This document shows, one piece after another, positions 52,732 to 64,000 of a stretch of 64,000 nucleotides of DNA. Position 1 is the stretch's first letter. Each line of letters opens with the position of its first letter. The DNA lies in the NCBI GenBank assembly GCA_963719275.1, contig CAVRBT010000004.1, forward strand, positions 558,001 through 622,000, in the 5' to 3' direction. Under the pieces are notes generated by a model. That model saw only the letters and a program-made list of their open reading frames with translations, made no database searches and was not told the DNA's origin. The translations under genes were made by a program, and so were the position numbers. The stretch comes from AC-32 sp963719275. Lineage in GTDB: Bacteria > Actinomycetota > Thermoleophilia > Gaiellales > Gaiellaceae.

Positions 52732-53343
52732 CTAGACGGGCGAGATGTCAGGGGCGATGCGGCCGTCGCGCGTCAGCTTCGCGTTCCAGCTCGTGAACAT
52801 CGACTCCAGCTCGCGCGGCTCGTGCCCTCGCTCGGCGAGACGCACCGGCTGCGCCGACTCCGGCGAGACCCGGTACTGGTACCAGGAGATGTCCCACGCG
52901 ACGGTCAGGACGACCTCGCTGCTCGTACCCGACAGCGGCACGATCGAGGCGTTCGGCTCCCCGAGGCTCTTCGCGATCCCGGCGATCGTGCGGCGGAAGT
53001 CGCTCTCGTTGAACAGGTCCGCCGCTTCCACCATCGCCAGCTCCCGCTGCGAGAGACGGCGCAGGATCGGCTCCTCGACGACCGGCTCGAACTCCGGCTT
53101 CTTCGACTCGAAGAGGCCGCCGAGCCACTGCCTGCGCCGGCGCCGCTCCGCGACTACGGGCGACGTCGGGCTGCCCTCCTTGATCCAGCCGTACTCGTTC
53201 GCCGTCTCCTGGCAGAGCGGGCAGACGTCGAGGTAGTGGTGGCCGTCGGGGGAGTAGCGCACCGTGCGCTCGCCGACGAGCAGCGTCCGTTCGCAGATCG
53301 CACACGTGCGCACCGCTGTAACCGCCTGCGGGGTGATGCGCAT
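52732..53343 (-). CDS. hypothetical protein with N-terminal zinc-finger-like motif
   Basis: This 203-residue protein has RTCAICERTLLVGERTVRYS and DVCPLCQETANEYGW at the N-terminus: a CxxC...CxxC pair likely to bind zinc. A charged linker (ERRRRRQWLGGLFESKKPEF) follows. The C-terminal part, FNESDFRRTIAGIAKSLGEP and VVLTVAWDISWYQYRVSPES, is a lineage-specific domain. I know of no function. Its position between EF-G-like and ALDH genes gives no clue. Confidence 0.75.
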   Translation of the reverse strand: MRITPQAVTAVRTCAICERTLLVGERTVRYSPDGHHYLDVCPLCQETANEYGWIKEGSPTSPVVAERRRRRQWLGGLFESKKPEFEPVVEEPILRRLSQRELAMVEAADLFNESDFRRTIAGIAKSLGEPNASIVPLSGTSSEVVLTVAWDISWYQYRVSPESAQPVRLAERGHEPRELESMFTSWNAKLTRDGRIAPDISPV

Positions 53344-53438
53344 GAAGGCGGGACCTTAGCGCGTCCTCACACAGTGACCACGGTTTGCGGCCGACCACCG
53401 CAGACGAAGCCGTGGCAGAGCCCCCGGCTTCTGAAGGC

Positions 53439-53457
53439 GGCGTCGACAAGCGACGCC
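53439..53457 (-). terminator. hairpin downstream of the EF-G paralogue
   Basis: GGCGTCG (53439-53445) and CGACGCC (53451-53457) form a 7-bp stem with a 5-base loop, 34 bases past the EF-G-like stop. There is no U-tract. It may be a weak terminator. Confidence 0.35.
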
Positions 53458-53490
53458 TTCGCCAACAGGGTCAGTGTCCCGAAACGAGCT

Positions 53491-55539
53491 TCAGACCTTG
53501 GCCTCTTCCAGCTCTTTCTTCGTCTCGTCGATGATCTTCTGCGCGATGTGCGACGGGACTTCCTCGTAGCGCAGGAAGTGCATGTGATAGTCGCCGCGCC
53601 CGCCAGTAAGCGAGGTGAGCGCTTGCGAGTACGTGAGGATCTCCGCCATCGGCACCTCGGCCTTGATCGAGGTCATCCCGCCGCGCGGCTCCATCCCCTG
53701 CAGCCGCCCGCGCCGTGAGTTGAGGTCGCCGTTGACGGCGCCGACCGCGTCGTCCGGGACGCTGACCTCGACCTCCATGATCGGCTCGAGCAGCACGGGG
53801 TCGGCCTTCGCATACGCGTCCTTGAACGCCATCGAGCCCGCGATCTTGAACGCCATCTCGGAGGAGTCGACGTTGTGCTGCTGCCCGTCGACGAGGCGCA
53901 CGCGCACGCCCTGCACCGGCGCCCCCGCGAGCTCGCCGTGCTGCATCGCCTCCTGGATGCCCTTGTCGACTGCCGGCCGGAAGCTCTGCGAGATCACGCC
54001 GCCGACGATCTCGTCGACGAACTCGTAGCCCTCGCGCTCCGGGAGTGGCTCGATCACGATCGCCGCGTCGCCGAACTGGCCGCGGCCGCCGGTCTGCTTC
54101 TTGTAGCGGTGCCGCGCCCGCGCCTCCTTGCGGATCGTCTCGAGGTACGGGACGTGCGGCTGGTGCAGCTCGACGTCGACGCCGAAGCGGCCCCTCAGGC
54201 GGTCGACCGCGACCTCGACGTGCATCTGGCTCATCCCGCTCAGCAGCTGGTCGCCCGTCTGCGCGTCGCGTCGCAGCACCAGCGTCGGGTCCTCCTCCGC
54301 CAGCCGCCGTAGCGAGGAGGCGACCTTCTCCTCGTCGCCCTTGGCCTTCGGCGTCACCGCGAAGCTCATCACCGGCTCCGGGAAGTCGAGCTTCGGCAGC
54401 TCGAGCTCGCGTTCGGCGTCGAGCAGCAGGTCGCCGGTGGTCGTTTCCTTCAGCTTCGCGACCGCGCCGATGTCGCCGGCGCCGAACTCTTTCGCCGGCT
54501 CGTGGTCCTTGCCCTGGAGCGTGAGCAGCGCGCCGACGCGCTCCTTGGCGTGCGAGCGCGAGTTCACGACGGTCGAGTCCGAGGAGAGCGTCCCGTTGAG
54601 CACGCGGAAGAGGTTGATCCGTCCCGCGAACGGGTCGGCGACGGTCTTGAAGACAAACGCGGCCGTGCCGGCGCCGTTCACGTCGATCGAGGCGGGGCGC
54701 TTGGCCGGCGACGGCACGCCCTCCACCAGCAGGTCGAGCAGCGCAGTCGTGCCCAGGTTCTTCGTTGCGACCCCGCACGCGACCGGGAACAGCTCTCCGC
54801 GGGTGACCGCGTCCTTGAGCGCGTGCGCGACCTCTTCGGTGCCGAGCTCCTCGCCGTCGAGGTAGCGCTCCATCAGCGCCTCGTCGGTCTCGACGACGGA
54901 GTCGAGCAGCTGCGTCCGGTAGGTCTCGACGGTGTCGTGAAGCTCCTCGGGGATCTCGATCGGGCCGCTCTCGCGCTCCCCGTCGGGGCTCGCGTAGGCG
55001 GTCATGTGCAGCAGGTCGACGATCCCGGTCAGCTCGTGCTCGCTCCCGATCGGCAGGTGCACGGCGACGCAGCGCTCGGAGAGCTGCGAGCGGAAGCCCT
55101 CGAGGGCACGGTAGAAGTCGGCCCGCTCGCGGTCGAGCATGTTCACGAACACGACGCGCGGGAGGTCGAGCCCCTCGGCGCGCTCCCAGACCCGGCCGGT
55201 CTGCACCTCGACGCCCATCACGGCGCTGGCGACGACGAGCGCGCCTTCCACCACGCGCAGCGCGGCCACGGTGTCGCCGGCGAAGCCCGGGTCGCCGGGG
55301 TTGTCGATCAGGTTGATCTTGCGGCCCTGCCACTCGAGGTGGCAGAGCGACGAGGCGAGCGACATCTGCCGACGCTGCTCGTCGTCGTCCCAGTCGGAGG
55401 TGGTCGTGCCGGACTCGACGGTGCCCAGCCGGTTGACGGCGCCGGCCTGGAAGAGCATCGCCTCCACGAGCGACGTCTTGCCGGTCCCGCGATGGCCGGT
55501 GACGGCGACGTTGCGGATCTTTCCGGGCTCGGTTGGCAT
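53491..55539 (-). CDS. elongation factor G-like translational GTPase (EF-G2 type)
   Basis: This 682-residue protein has all five EF-G domains but divergent G motifs. G1 is GHRGTGKTSLVEAML, G3 is DNPGDPGF instead of DTPGH, losing the catalytic His, and G4 is NMLDRERADF instead of NKMD. Domain IV has VPYLETIRKEARARHRYKKQ and GRGQFGDAAIVIEPLPEREG. Domain V is GGRGDYHMHFLRYEEVPSHI. A paralogue of this kind exists in Thermus and in mycobacteria (FusA2) and is not the main translocase. Its role may be ribosome rescue or stress. The ATG 55539 has GAGGAGGAG upstream. No tufA or rps genes lie nearby, which also argues against canonical fusA. Confidence 0.9.
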   Translation of the reverse strand: MPTEPGKIRNVAVTGHRGTGKTSLVEAMLFQAGAVNRLGTVESGTTTSDWDDDEQRRQMSLASSLCHLEWQGRKINLIDNPGDPGFAGDTVAALRVVEGALVVASAVMGVEVQTGRVWERAEGLDLPRVVFVNMLDRERADFYRALEGFRSQLSERCVAVHLPIGSEHELTGIVDLLHMTAYASPDGERESGPIEIPEELHDTVETYRTQLLDSVVETDEALMERYLDGEELGTEEVAHALKDAVTRGELFPVACGVATKNLGTTALLDLLVEGVPSPAKRPASIDVNGAGTAAFVFKTVADPFAGRINLFRVLNGTLSSDSTVVNSRSHAKERVGALLTLQGKDHEPAKEFGAGDIGAVAKLKETTTGDLLLDAERELELPKLDFPEPVMSFAVTPKAKGDEEKVASSLRRLAEEDPTLVLRRDAQTGDQLLSGMSQMHVEVAVDRLRGRFGVDVELHQPHVPYLETIRKEARARHRYKKQTGGRGQFGDAAIVIEPLPEREGYEFVDEIVGGVISQSFRPAVDKGIQEAMQHGELAGAPVQGVRVRLVDGQQHNVDSSEMAFKIAGSMAFKDAYAKADPVLLEPIMEVEVSVPDDAVGAVNGDLNSRRGRLQGMEPRGGMTSIKAEVPMAEILTYSQALTSLTGGRGDYHMHFLRYEEVPSHIAQKIIDETKKELEEAKV

Positions 55540-55616
55540 CTGCGGCGACTCCTCCTCGATGGCGCGGGAACTGTCCAGCGATCTTACCCAGGGGCCGCGT
55601 CTATCCTCGCGCGGCG

Positions 55617-57026
<1,410 letters not shown>

Positions 57027-57033
57027 TACGCCT

Positions 57034-58230
<1,197 letters not shown>

Positions 58231-58237
58231 ACGGCCA

Positions 58238-58260
58238 CGCCGGCAAAGCCGGCGCCTTTT
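58238..58260 (+). terminator. intrinsic terminator of the ATPase gene (REP-like hairpin)
   Basis: CGCCGGC (58238-58244), AAA and GCCGGCG (58248-58254) are followed by CCTTTT. It ends transcription of GH13-ATPase. The core GCCGGC-AAA-GCCGGC is shared with the REP-like repeats at 6353 and 24069. Confidence 0.75.
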
Positions 58261-58265
58261 AGGCG

Positions 58266-59195
58266 CTAGCCCTTGACGGCGCCGGCGGTGAGGCCGGCGA
58301 GGATCCGCCGTTGCAGGATCAGCGTGATCGCAATCAGCGGCAGCGTCACAACCACGGTCGCAGCCATGATCTGGCCCCACGGGATGTTGAACGCGGCACC
58401 CGACTTCCCGACGAACGAGGTGATCGCCAGCGGCACGGTGTACTTCTGCGGCGTCTGGATGAACGACAGCGCGTAGAGGTACTCGTTCCAGGCGGCGATG
58501 AACGCGAGCAACCCCGTCGTCACGAGCCCGGGCGCGATCAGCGGCAGCAGCACCTTGTAGAAGACCTGCAGCGGCGTCGCCCCGTCGACGTAGGCCGCCT
58601 CCTCCAGCTCGCCCGGCAGCCCGCGCACGAAGCTCGTCAGGACCCAGACGGTGAACGGCAGCGTGAAGATCAGGTAGGTCAGGATCAGCGCGCCCAGCTT
58701 GTCGTAGAGGCTCACGTGGACCAGCGGCACGTCAGTGATGATCGTGTAGAGGGCGCCGAGGATCGCGATCTGCGGGAAGATCGTCATCGAGAGCATCAGG
58801 TAGAGCACGAACGAGCGGCCGTGGAAGCGGAAGCGGCCGAGCGCGTAGGCGGCGAGCGACCCGATCGCGAGCGAAATCAGCGTCACCGAGCCCGCGACGA
58901 TCGTCGAGTTGATCAGGGCGCGCTGGAAGAAATCGGTGCTGAGCGCCTCGCGGAAGTTGTCGAGCGTCGGGTTCGCGGGCCAGTACTGGAGCGGCGTGCT
59001 GAAGAGCTCGCCCTCGGGCGTGAACGCGGACCGCACCGCCCAGTAGAACGGGAAGAGGGCGTAAATGAAGATCGCGATGATCAACAGCCAGAGCGGCAGC
59101 CGGATCAGGAAGCGTCCAAACCGGCTGCGGCGCAGGCGGCGCGAGCGGCTGACGGGGTGCGCCGCGGTGCGGGTGGCCTCGGCCGCGGTGCTCAA
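58266..59195 (-). CDS. sugar ABC transporter permease (MalG type)
   Basis: This 309-residue permease has six transmembrane helices. The EAA motif is EEAAYVDGATPLQVFYKVLL, followed by LPLIAPGLVTTGLLAFIAAW. A hydrophobic first helix LPLWLLIIAIFIYALFPFYW is typical of MalG/UgpE. The start is TTG 59195, overlapping the stop of the MalF-type gene (TTGA); GGGAG lies upstream. The longer frame to 59867 is antisense-like noise. It forms a heterodimer with the MalF-type subunit. Confidence 0.93.
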   Translation of the reverse strand: MSTAAEATRTAAHPVSRSRRLRRSRFGRFLIRLPLWLLIIAIFIYALFPFYWAVRSAFTPEGELFSTPLQYWPANPTLDNFREALSTDFFQRALINSTIVAGSVTLISLAIGSLAAYALGRFRFHGRSFVLYLMLSMTIFPQIAILGALYTIITDVPLVHVSLYDKLGALILTYLIFTLPFTVWVLTSFVRGLPGELEEAAYVDGATPLQVFYKVLLPLIAPGLVTTGLLAFIAAWNEYLYALSFIQTPQKYTVPLAITSFVGKSGAAFNIPWGQIMAATVVVTLPLIAITLILQRRILAGLTAGAVKG

Positions 59196-60115
59196 TTGGA
59201 CTCCCCGGCCACGCGCACGAAGCTCACGTAGATGACCACGAACAACGAGATGATCAGGAAGATCGCGACGCTGATCGCAGCCCCGTAGCCGACGTATCCG
59301 TCGCCCACGATCGTGGTCTGGTCGTAGATCGCCATGGTCTGAGTGTCGGCGCGGTTGCCGAAGAAGACGTAGAAGACGTCGAACACGCGCAGGGCGTCCA
59401 GCGTCCGGAAGATGAGCGTCACGAGGATCGCCGGTTTCAGCAGCGGCAGTGTGATCCGCCAGAACTGCTGCACCGCGGAAGCGCCATCGACGGACGCGGC
59501 CTCGTAGAGGTCGCGCGGGATCACCTGCAGCCCGGCGAGGAGCAGCAGCGCGACGAACGGAGTCGTCTTCCAGATGTCGACCGCCGAGACGGCCGCGATC
59601 GGGTGCTGTGTGAGCCACGACTGAGCCGAGATGAGGGGCAGCTTGTCGGCGAGGTCGTTGATCACGCCGAAGACGTCGTCGAGCATCCATTTCCACATCT
59701 GCGCAGCGACCACGGTCGGGATCGCCCACGGCACGAGCATCACCGCACGCATCACGCCGCGGCCCTTGAAGCTCGAGTTCACGACGAGCGCGATGATCAG
59801 GCCGAGCACGAACTCGAACGTGACCGTGATCAAGGTGAACTTGACCGTCAGGACGACGGAGTCCCACCAGATCGGGTCGTGCCAGAGGTCGCGGTAGTTC
59901 TGGAGCCCGATCCAGTTGCTGCCCGGGGTCAGGAACTCCTCGTCGGTGAAGCTCTGGTAGACGGTCCTGCCGAGCGGGTAGAGCGCGATGAAGGCGACCG
60001 CGGCGAGCGCGGGTATCAGGAGAAGCCAGGCGAGGCGCGTCTGCCGGCGCTGAAGCTTCGTCCTCCTGCGACGGCGGCGGCGGGGTGCGGATGCGGGCTC
60101 GGCGACCGTGCTCAT
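59192..60115 (-). CDS. sugar ABC transporter permease (MalF type)
   Basis: This 307-residue permease has a basic N-terminus, then LAWLLLIPALAAVAFIALYP (helix 1), FVLGLIIALVVNSSFKGRGV, VMLVPWAIPTVVAAQMWKWM, and the EAA loop YEAASVDGASAVQQFWRITL followed by PLLKPAILVTLIFRTLDAL. It belongs to the MalF/UgpA-like group without the large MalF P2 loop. It is 61 bases downstream of the binding-protein gene, with a strong hairpin in the gap. Confidence 0.94.
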   Translation of the reverse strand: MSTVAEPASAPRRRRRRRTKLQRRQTRLAWLLLIPALAAVAFIALYPLGRTVYQSFTDEEFLTPGSNWIGLQNYRDLWHDPIWWDSVVLTVKFTLITVTFEFVLGLIIALVVNSSFKGRGVMRAVMLVPWAIPTVVAAQMWKWMLDDVFGVINDLADKLPLISAQSWLTQHPIAAVSAVDIWKTTPFVALLLLAGLQVIPRDLYEAASVDGASAVQQFWRITLPLLKPAILVTLIFRTLDALRVFDVFYVFFGNRADTQTMAIYDQTTIVGDGYVGYGAAISVAIFLIISLFVVIYVSFVRVAGESN

Positions 60116-60123
60116 CCGAAGAG

Positions 60124-60157
60124 ACGAGGGAGGATGACAGATGCCATCCTCCCTCGT
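60124..60157 (-). promoter_or_regulatory. intercistronic 13-bp stem-loop after the binding-protein gene
   Basis: ACGAGGGAGGATG (60124-60136) and CATCCTCCCTCGT (60145-60157) pair perfectly around an 8-base loop, 19 bases after the solute-binding protein stop. Such hairpins protect the 3' end of the binding-protein mRNA and let it be made in excess over the permeases (established for malE-malF). There is no U-tract, so it is not a simple terminator. Confidence 0.65.
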
Positions 60158-60176
60158 TCGAAGCTGCGTTGCCGCG

Positions 60177-61532
<1,356 letters not shown>

Positions 61533-61590
61533 GTCCTTTCCCTAGACCCCAATGGACTGCGCCAGGAACGTTGTCTATCTGCGCCAGCAG

Positions 61591-61623
61591 TGTCAAGGGG
61601 GAGAGTACGGAAACGGAACCGTT
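61591..61623 (-). promoter_or_regulatory. candidate promoter/operator for the sugar importer
   Basis: On the minus strand TTGACA (61596-61591) lies 59 bases before the binding-protein start, with weak -10 candidates (AGATAG, TAGACA). Just upstream the palindrome AACGG-AA-CCGTT (61612-61623) looks like a LacI-type repressor site. No such regulator gene is in the window. The element directly abuts the sigma-factor stop. Confidence 0.4.
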
Positions 61624-62409
61624 CTAGCGGCCGAGCGGCTCGCGCGTGGGCGATCCCGCGAGGCGCGCCTTCAGGCGGAGGATCGCCTTGGTGTGGAGCT
61701 GCGAGACGCGCGACTCGGTGACGCCGAGGACCTCGCCGATCTCGCGCAGGGTCAGCTCCTCGTAGTAGTAGAGCGTGACGACCAGCTTCTCGCGCTCGGG
61801 CAGCCGCGCGATCGCGTCGCCGAGCGCTTCCTTCAGCTCGGTCTGGGCGAGCTCCGCCTGCGGCTCGGGGCCCTCCGTGTCCTCGATCGTGTCGATCAGG
61901 GCGACCTGGTCGCCGCCGCTCGAAGAGATCGTCCAGAGCTCGTCGAGCGCGGCGATCGAGGAGCGCCCGATCTGGGAGAGGCTGTCGTCGAGCTCGTCGG
62001 TGGTGATGCCGAGCTTCTCGGCGATCTCCTCGTCGGTCGGCGCGCGGTGAAGCTTGCGCTCGAGCTCGGCGATCGCGCGCTCGATGTCGCGGGCGCGCGA
62101 CCGGACCGAGCGCGGCACCCAGTCGAGCGCACGCAGCTCGTCGATGATCGAGCCCTTGATGCGCGCGATCGCGTAGGTCTCGAACTTGATGTCGCGGTCG
62201 GGGTCGAAGCGCTCGATCGCCCCGATCAGGCCCAGGAGCCCGTACGAGACGAGGTCGTTCTCGTCCACGTGCGCGGGCAGGCCGCTGCCGAGCCGGCCGG
62301 CCACGTACTTGACGAGCGGCGCGTACGTGAGGATGAGGCGGTCACGGGTCCCCTGGTCCTTCGTCTTCGCGTATTCGCGCCAGAGAGCCTGGGTCTCGTC
62401 CTGAGCCAC
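61624..62409 (-). CDS. RNA polymerase sigma factor, FliA/WhiG type
   Basis: This 261-residue sigma-70 group 3 factor has region 2 (LVKYVAGRLGSGLPAHVDEN, DLVSYGLLGLIGAIERFDPD, FETYAIARIKGSIIDELRA), a region 3 LDWVPRSVRSRARDIERAIA and region 4 with the HTH LTLREIGEVLGVTESRVSQL. This is the WhiG/FliA pattern. In actinobacteria WhiG controls sporulation or motility. No flagellar or sporulation genes are nearby, so the regulon is unknown. The start GTG 62409 follows the small membrane gene by 16 bases. Confidence 0.93.
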   Translation of the reverse strand: MAQDETQALWREYAKTKDQGTRDRLILTYAPLVKYVAGRLGSGLPAHVDENDLVSYGLLGLIGAIERFDPDRDIKFETYAIARIKGSIIDELRALDWVPRSVRSRARDIERAIAELERKLHRAPTDEEIAEKLGITTDELDDSLSQIGRSSIAALDELWTISSSGGDQVALIDTIEDTEGPEPQAELAQTELKEALGDAIARLPEREKLVVTLYYYEELTLREIGEVLGVTESRVSQLHTKAILRLKARLAGSPTREPLGR

Positions 62410-62425
62410 GCCTAGAGAATACGGC

Positions 62426-62623
62426 TCAGGGCCGCGGTTTCCTCAGGTTGCGGATGCTGAGCGTGAGGAGCCAGAGGCCGATCGCGCCCGCCGCGACCAC
62501 CACCACGACCAGGCCCGGCTCGTTGTCGACGGCCTCTGCTGCGGCGGCCGCGATCCCGACGAAGACGATCGCGAGCACGAAGAAGAGCGCGCCGAGCGAG
62601 TGCCTGGGAGGCGGCGAAGCCAT
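62426..62623 (-). CDS. small two-helix membrane protein
   Basis: This 65-residue protein has two hydrophobic helices (LGALFFVLAIVFVGIAAAAA and LVVVVVAAGAIGLWLLTLSI) and a basic C-terminus. It starts at ATG 62623 and lies 16 bases upstream of the sigma-factor start. A membrane anti-sigma role would fit that position, but there is no cytoplasmic domain to support it. Family unknown. Confidence 0.6.
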   Translation of the reverse strand: MASPPPRHSLGALFFVLAIVFVGIAAAAAEAVDNEPGLVVVVVAAGAIGLWLLTLSIRNLRKPRP

Positions 62624-62714
62624 GGCGGAAATCTAGAACCAGTGACTGTCACTGTGACCGTCACCGGGTTCGGGGCCGTCAGGGGCCGCGGCTACAATCG
62701 GCCCCGCAACCCCT

Positions 62715-62787
62715 AGGGGCGTAGCTCAACTGGCAGAGCACCGGTCTCCAAAACCGGGGGTTGCAGGTTCGAGTCCTGCCGCCCCTG
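62715..62787 (+). tRNA. tRNA-Trp (CCA)
   Basis: A 73-nt cloverleaf on the plus strand: acceptor AGGGGCG/CGCCCCT, D-arm AGCTCAACTGGCAGAGC, anticodon stem-loop CCGGTCTCCAAAACCGG with CCA, T-arm GCAGGTTCGAGTCCTGC. No 3' CCA is encoded. Its 3' end faces the integrase gene 160 bases away, a classic integration site. Confidence 0.95.
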
Positions 62788-62947
62788 TTTCGCTCGCTAG
62801 GCCTGAAACCCGCATGGTTGACTGGTTTTCTTGTTTTATTTCTTGCCGCGGCTGAGTTCCCATTCGACTCCAATATGGGCTGAAGTTCGGATCTGACTGT
62901 GGCGCGACTGTGGCGCCGCCGTCCGACGGCCTCGTCATCCTGACCTC
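62788..62947. other. putative att-side spacer between tRNA-Trp and integrase
   Basis: This 160-base, relatively A+T-rich stretch (for example TTTTCTTGTTTTATTTCTTG near 62823-62842) contrasts with the rest of the window. It should contain the island's att junction and the integrase promoter. The second att copy would lie outside the window. Confidence 0.4.
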
Positions 62948-64000
62948 GTGAGCCCTGGAATCCGCGTCCGCCACGGCAAGCTCTGTCCGACTCGCAGCGG
63001 CGGCCGGTGCACGTGCAAGCCGACGTATCAGGCGAACGTCTGGAGCGCCCGAGAGGGCAAGCGTCTCTTCAAGACGTTCCCGTCCCTCGCCGAGGCGAAG
63101 GCGTGGCGGGCGGAGGCGCAGGTGGCGCTGCGGCAGGGCACCATGCGCGCCGGCGCGTCCGGGACGCTCCGCGAGGCTGCCGAGGCCTGGCTCGAAGGGG
63201 CGGGCAGCGGCGCGATCCGAAACCGGAGCGGCCACCGGTACAAGCCGTCGGCGCTGCGCGGCTACGAGGCCGCGCTGGTCGGGCGCGTGCTGCCGGAGCT
63301 CGGCGGCGCCCGCCTGTCGGAGATCCGCCGGATCGACGTCCAGGACCTCGCCGACCGGCTCTGCGCCGGCGGGCTCGATGCGAGCACCGTCCGAAACACG
63401 CTGATGCCACTGCGGGCGATCTTCCGCCGCGCGCTCGCCCGCGGCGATGTCGCCGTGAATCCGACGAGCGGTCTCGAGCTTCCGGCGGTTGAGGGCAGCC
63501 GGGACCGCATCGCCTCGCCCGCGGAAGGGGCAGCGCTGCTCGCCGCGTTGCCCGAGCGAGACCGTGCGCTGTGGGCGACCGCCATGTACGCGGGACGGGG
63601 TGAGCTGCTGGCGCTGCGCTGGGAGGACGTCGACCTCAATTCCGGCGTGATCCACGTCGAGCGTTCCTGGGACGCCAAGGAAGGCGTCGTCGCCCCCAAG
63701 AGCCGGGCCGCCAGGCGAACGGTGCCGATCGCGTCGGTGCTACGGGACTACCTCGTCGAGCACAAGCTGCGCTCGGGCCGTCGCGTCGGGCTCGCGTTCG
63801 GCACGAGCTACACGCAGCCGTTCACGCCCTCGAATGTCCGCAAGCGAGCGAACGCCACCTGGCTACGCGCCGGCCTCGACCCGATCGGGCTTCACGAGTG
63901 CCGCCACACCTTTGCCTCGCTGATGATCGCCGCCGGCGTGAACGCGAAAGCGCTGAGCACGTACATGGGCCATTCGTCGGTCACGATCACGCTCGACCGC
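62948..64000 (+). CDS. tyrosine-type site-specific integrase, cut by the window end
   Basis: This open frame of 351 codons runs off the window. Its GTG start gives RVRHGKLCPTRSGGRCTCKP, with a CxC zinc-like AP2-type N-terminus. The core-binding domain (about 75-165) has LREAAEAWLEGAGSGAIRNR and RLSEIRRIDVQDLADRLCAG. Catalytic residues seen so far: Arg in YAGRGELLALRWEDVDL, Lys in PKSRAARRTVPI, HxxR in LHECRHTFASLMIAAG and His in YMGHSSVTI; the Tyr nucleophile lies beyond 64000. The position next to tRNA-Trp suggests integration of a genomic island or prophage into that tRNA. Confidence 0.93.
   Translation, partial: MSPGIRVRHGKLCPTRSGGRCTCKPTYQANVWSAREGKRLFKTFPSLAEAKAWRAEAQVALRQGTMRAGASGTLREAAEAWLEGAGSGAIRNRSGHRYKPSALRGYEAALVGRVLPELGGARLSEIRRIDVQDLADRLCAGGLDASTVRNTLMPLRAIFRRALARGDVAVNPTSGLELPAVEGSRDRIASPAEGAALLAALPERDRALWATAMYAGRGELLALRWEDVDLNSGVIHVERSWDAKEGVVAPKSRAARRTVPIASVLRDYLVEHKLRSGRRVGLAFGTSYTQPFTPSNVRKRANATWLRAGLDPIGLHECRHTFASLMIAAGVNAKALSTYMGHSSVTITLDR

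Noticed and set aside
62726..63655. 309-codon minus-strand frame through tRNA-Trp and the integrase
   Set aside because: It overlaps a tRNA and a well-supported integrase on the other strand.

Overview
The window is high-GC bacterial chromosome with dense, often overlapping genes. The organism is most likely a deep-branching actinobacterium of the Thermoleophilia/Gaiellales type. This is inferred from the 16S character, UdgX, the family-specific small proteins, a WhiG/FliA-type sigma factor, a 529-aa ACT-domain SerA and GatCAB. No named strain can be assigned from sequence alone.

Layout. 1-1.2 kb: end of a membrane protein, a small acidic protein and an M48 metalloprotease. 1.25-6.65 kb: one complete rRNA operon (16S-23S-5S, minus strand, no spacer tRNA) with clear inverted-repeat processing stems. 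6.6-19.5 kb: housekeeping genes (tyrS, class A PBP, alkyladenine glycosylase, MFS exporter, RemA-like protein, sugar aminotransferase, ilvE, YbaK, serA with a class V aminotransferase, M23 endopeptidase). 19.7-20.2 kb: a broken membrane-protein gene. 20.3-25.9 kb: csp-gatC-gatA-gatB, folD, a di-iron ferritin-like protein. 25.9-28.8 kb: macrodomain protein, class I-like HMG-CoA reductase, small secreted protein, GNAT. 28.85-31.48 kb: an IS481-family element split by a nested IS110-family element. 31.5-37.2 kb: a worn accessory patch with gene remnants, tRNA-Cys, udgX, an Flp pilin, a truncated response regulator and a CPA1 antiporter. 37.2-39.8 kb: arsenite operon (DUF2180-arsR-acr3-aquaporin) with a perfect palindromic operator. 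40-47.4 kb: S8 protease, split LuxR-type ATPase regulator, DUF4242, ScyD-like protein, aldo/keto reductase, tRNA-Gly. 47.5-61.5 kb: glucan phosphorylase, RNase HI, NIF3-like, ALDH, cupin, EF-G paralogue, GH13 glucosidase and a maltose-type ABC importer. 61.6-62.6 kb: sigma factor and a small membrane protein. 62.7 kb to the end: tRNA-Trp and a tyrosine integrase, probably the edge of an island.

How the genes work together. GH13, MsmK-type ATPase, two permeases, binding protein and phosphorylase form an alpha-glucan uptake and degradation set. SerA and its translationally coupled aminotransferase probably make serine. ArsR, Acr3 and the aquaporin form an arsenite exit system. GatCAB provides amidated aminoacyl-tRNA.

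Most notable: the nested IS elements can be reconstructed to the base, with a 2-bp core shared by both IS110 junctions. The IS110 left end holds short segments matching its own target and donor junctions, as expected of a bridge RNA. Several genes here (IS110 transposase, response regulator, LuxR regulator, a DUF-type membrane protein, a small protein near 47.3 kb) carry single frameshifts, so either pseudogene decay or residual assembly indels should be considered.
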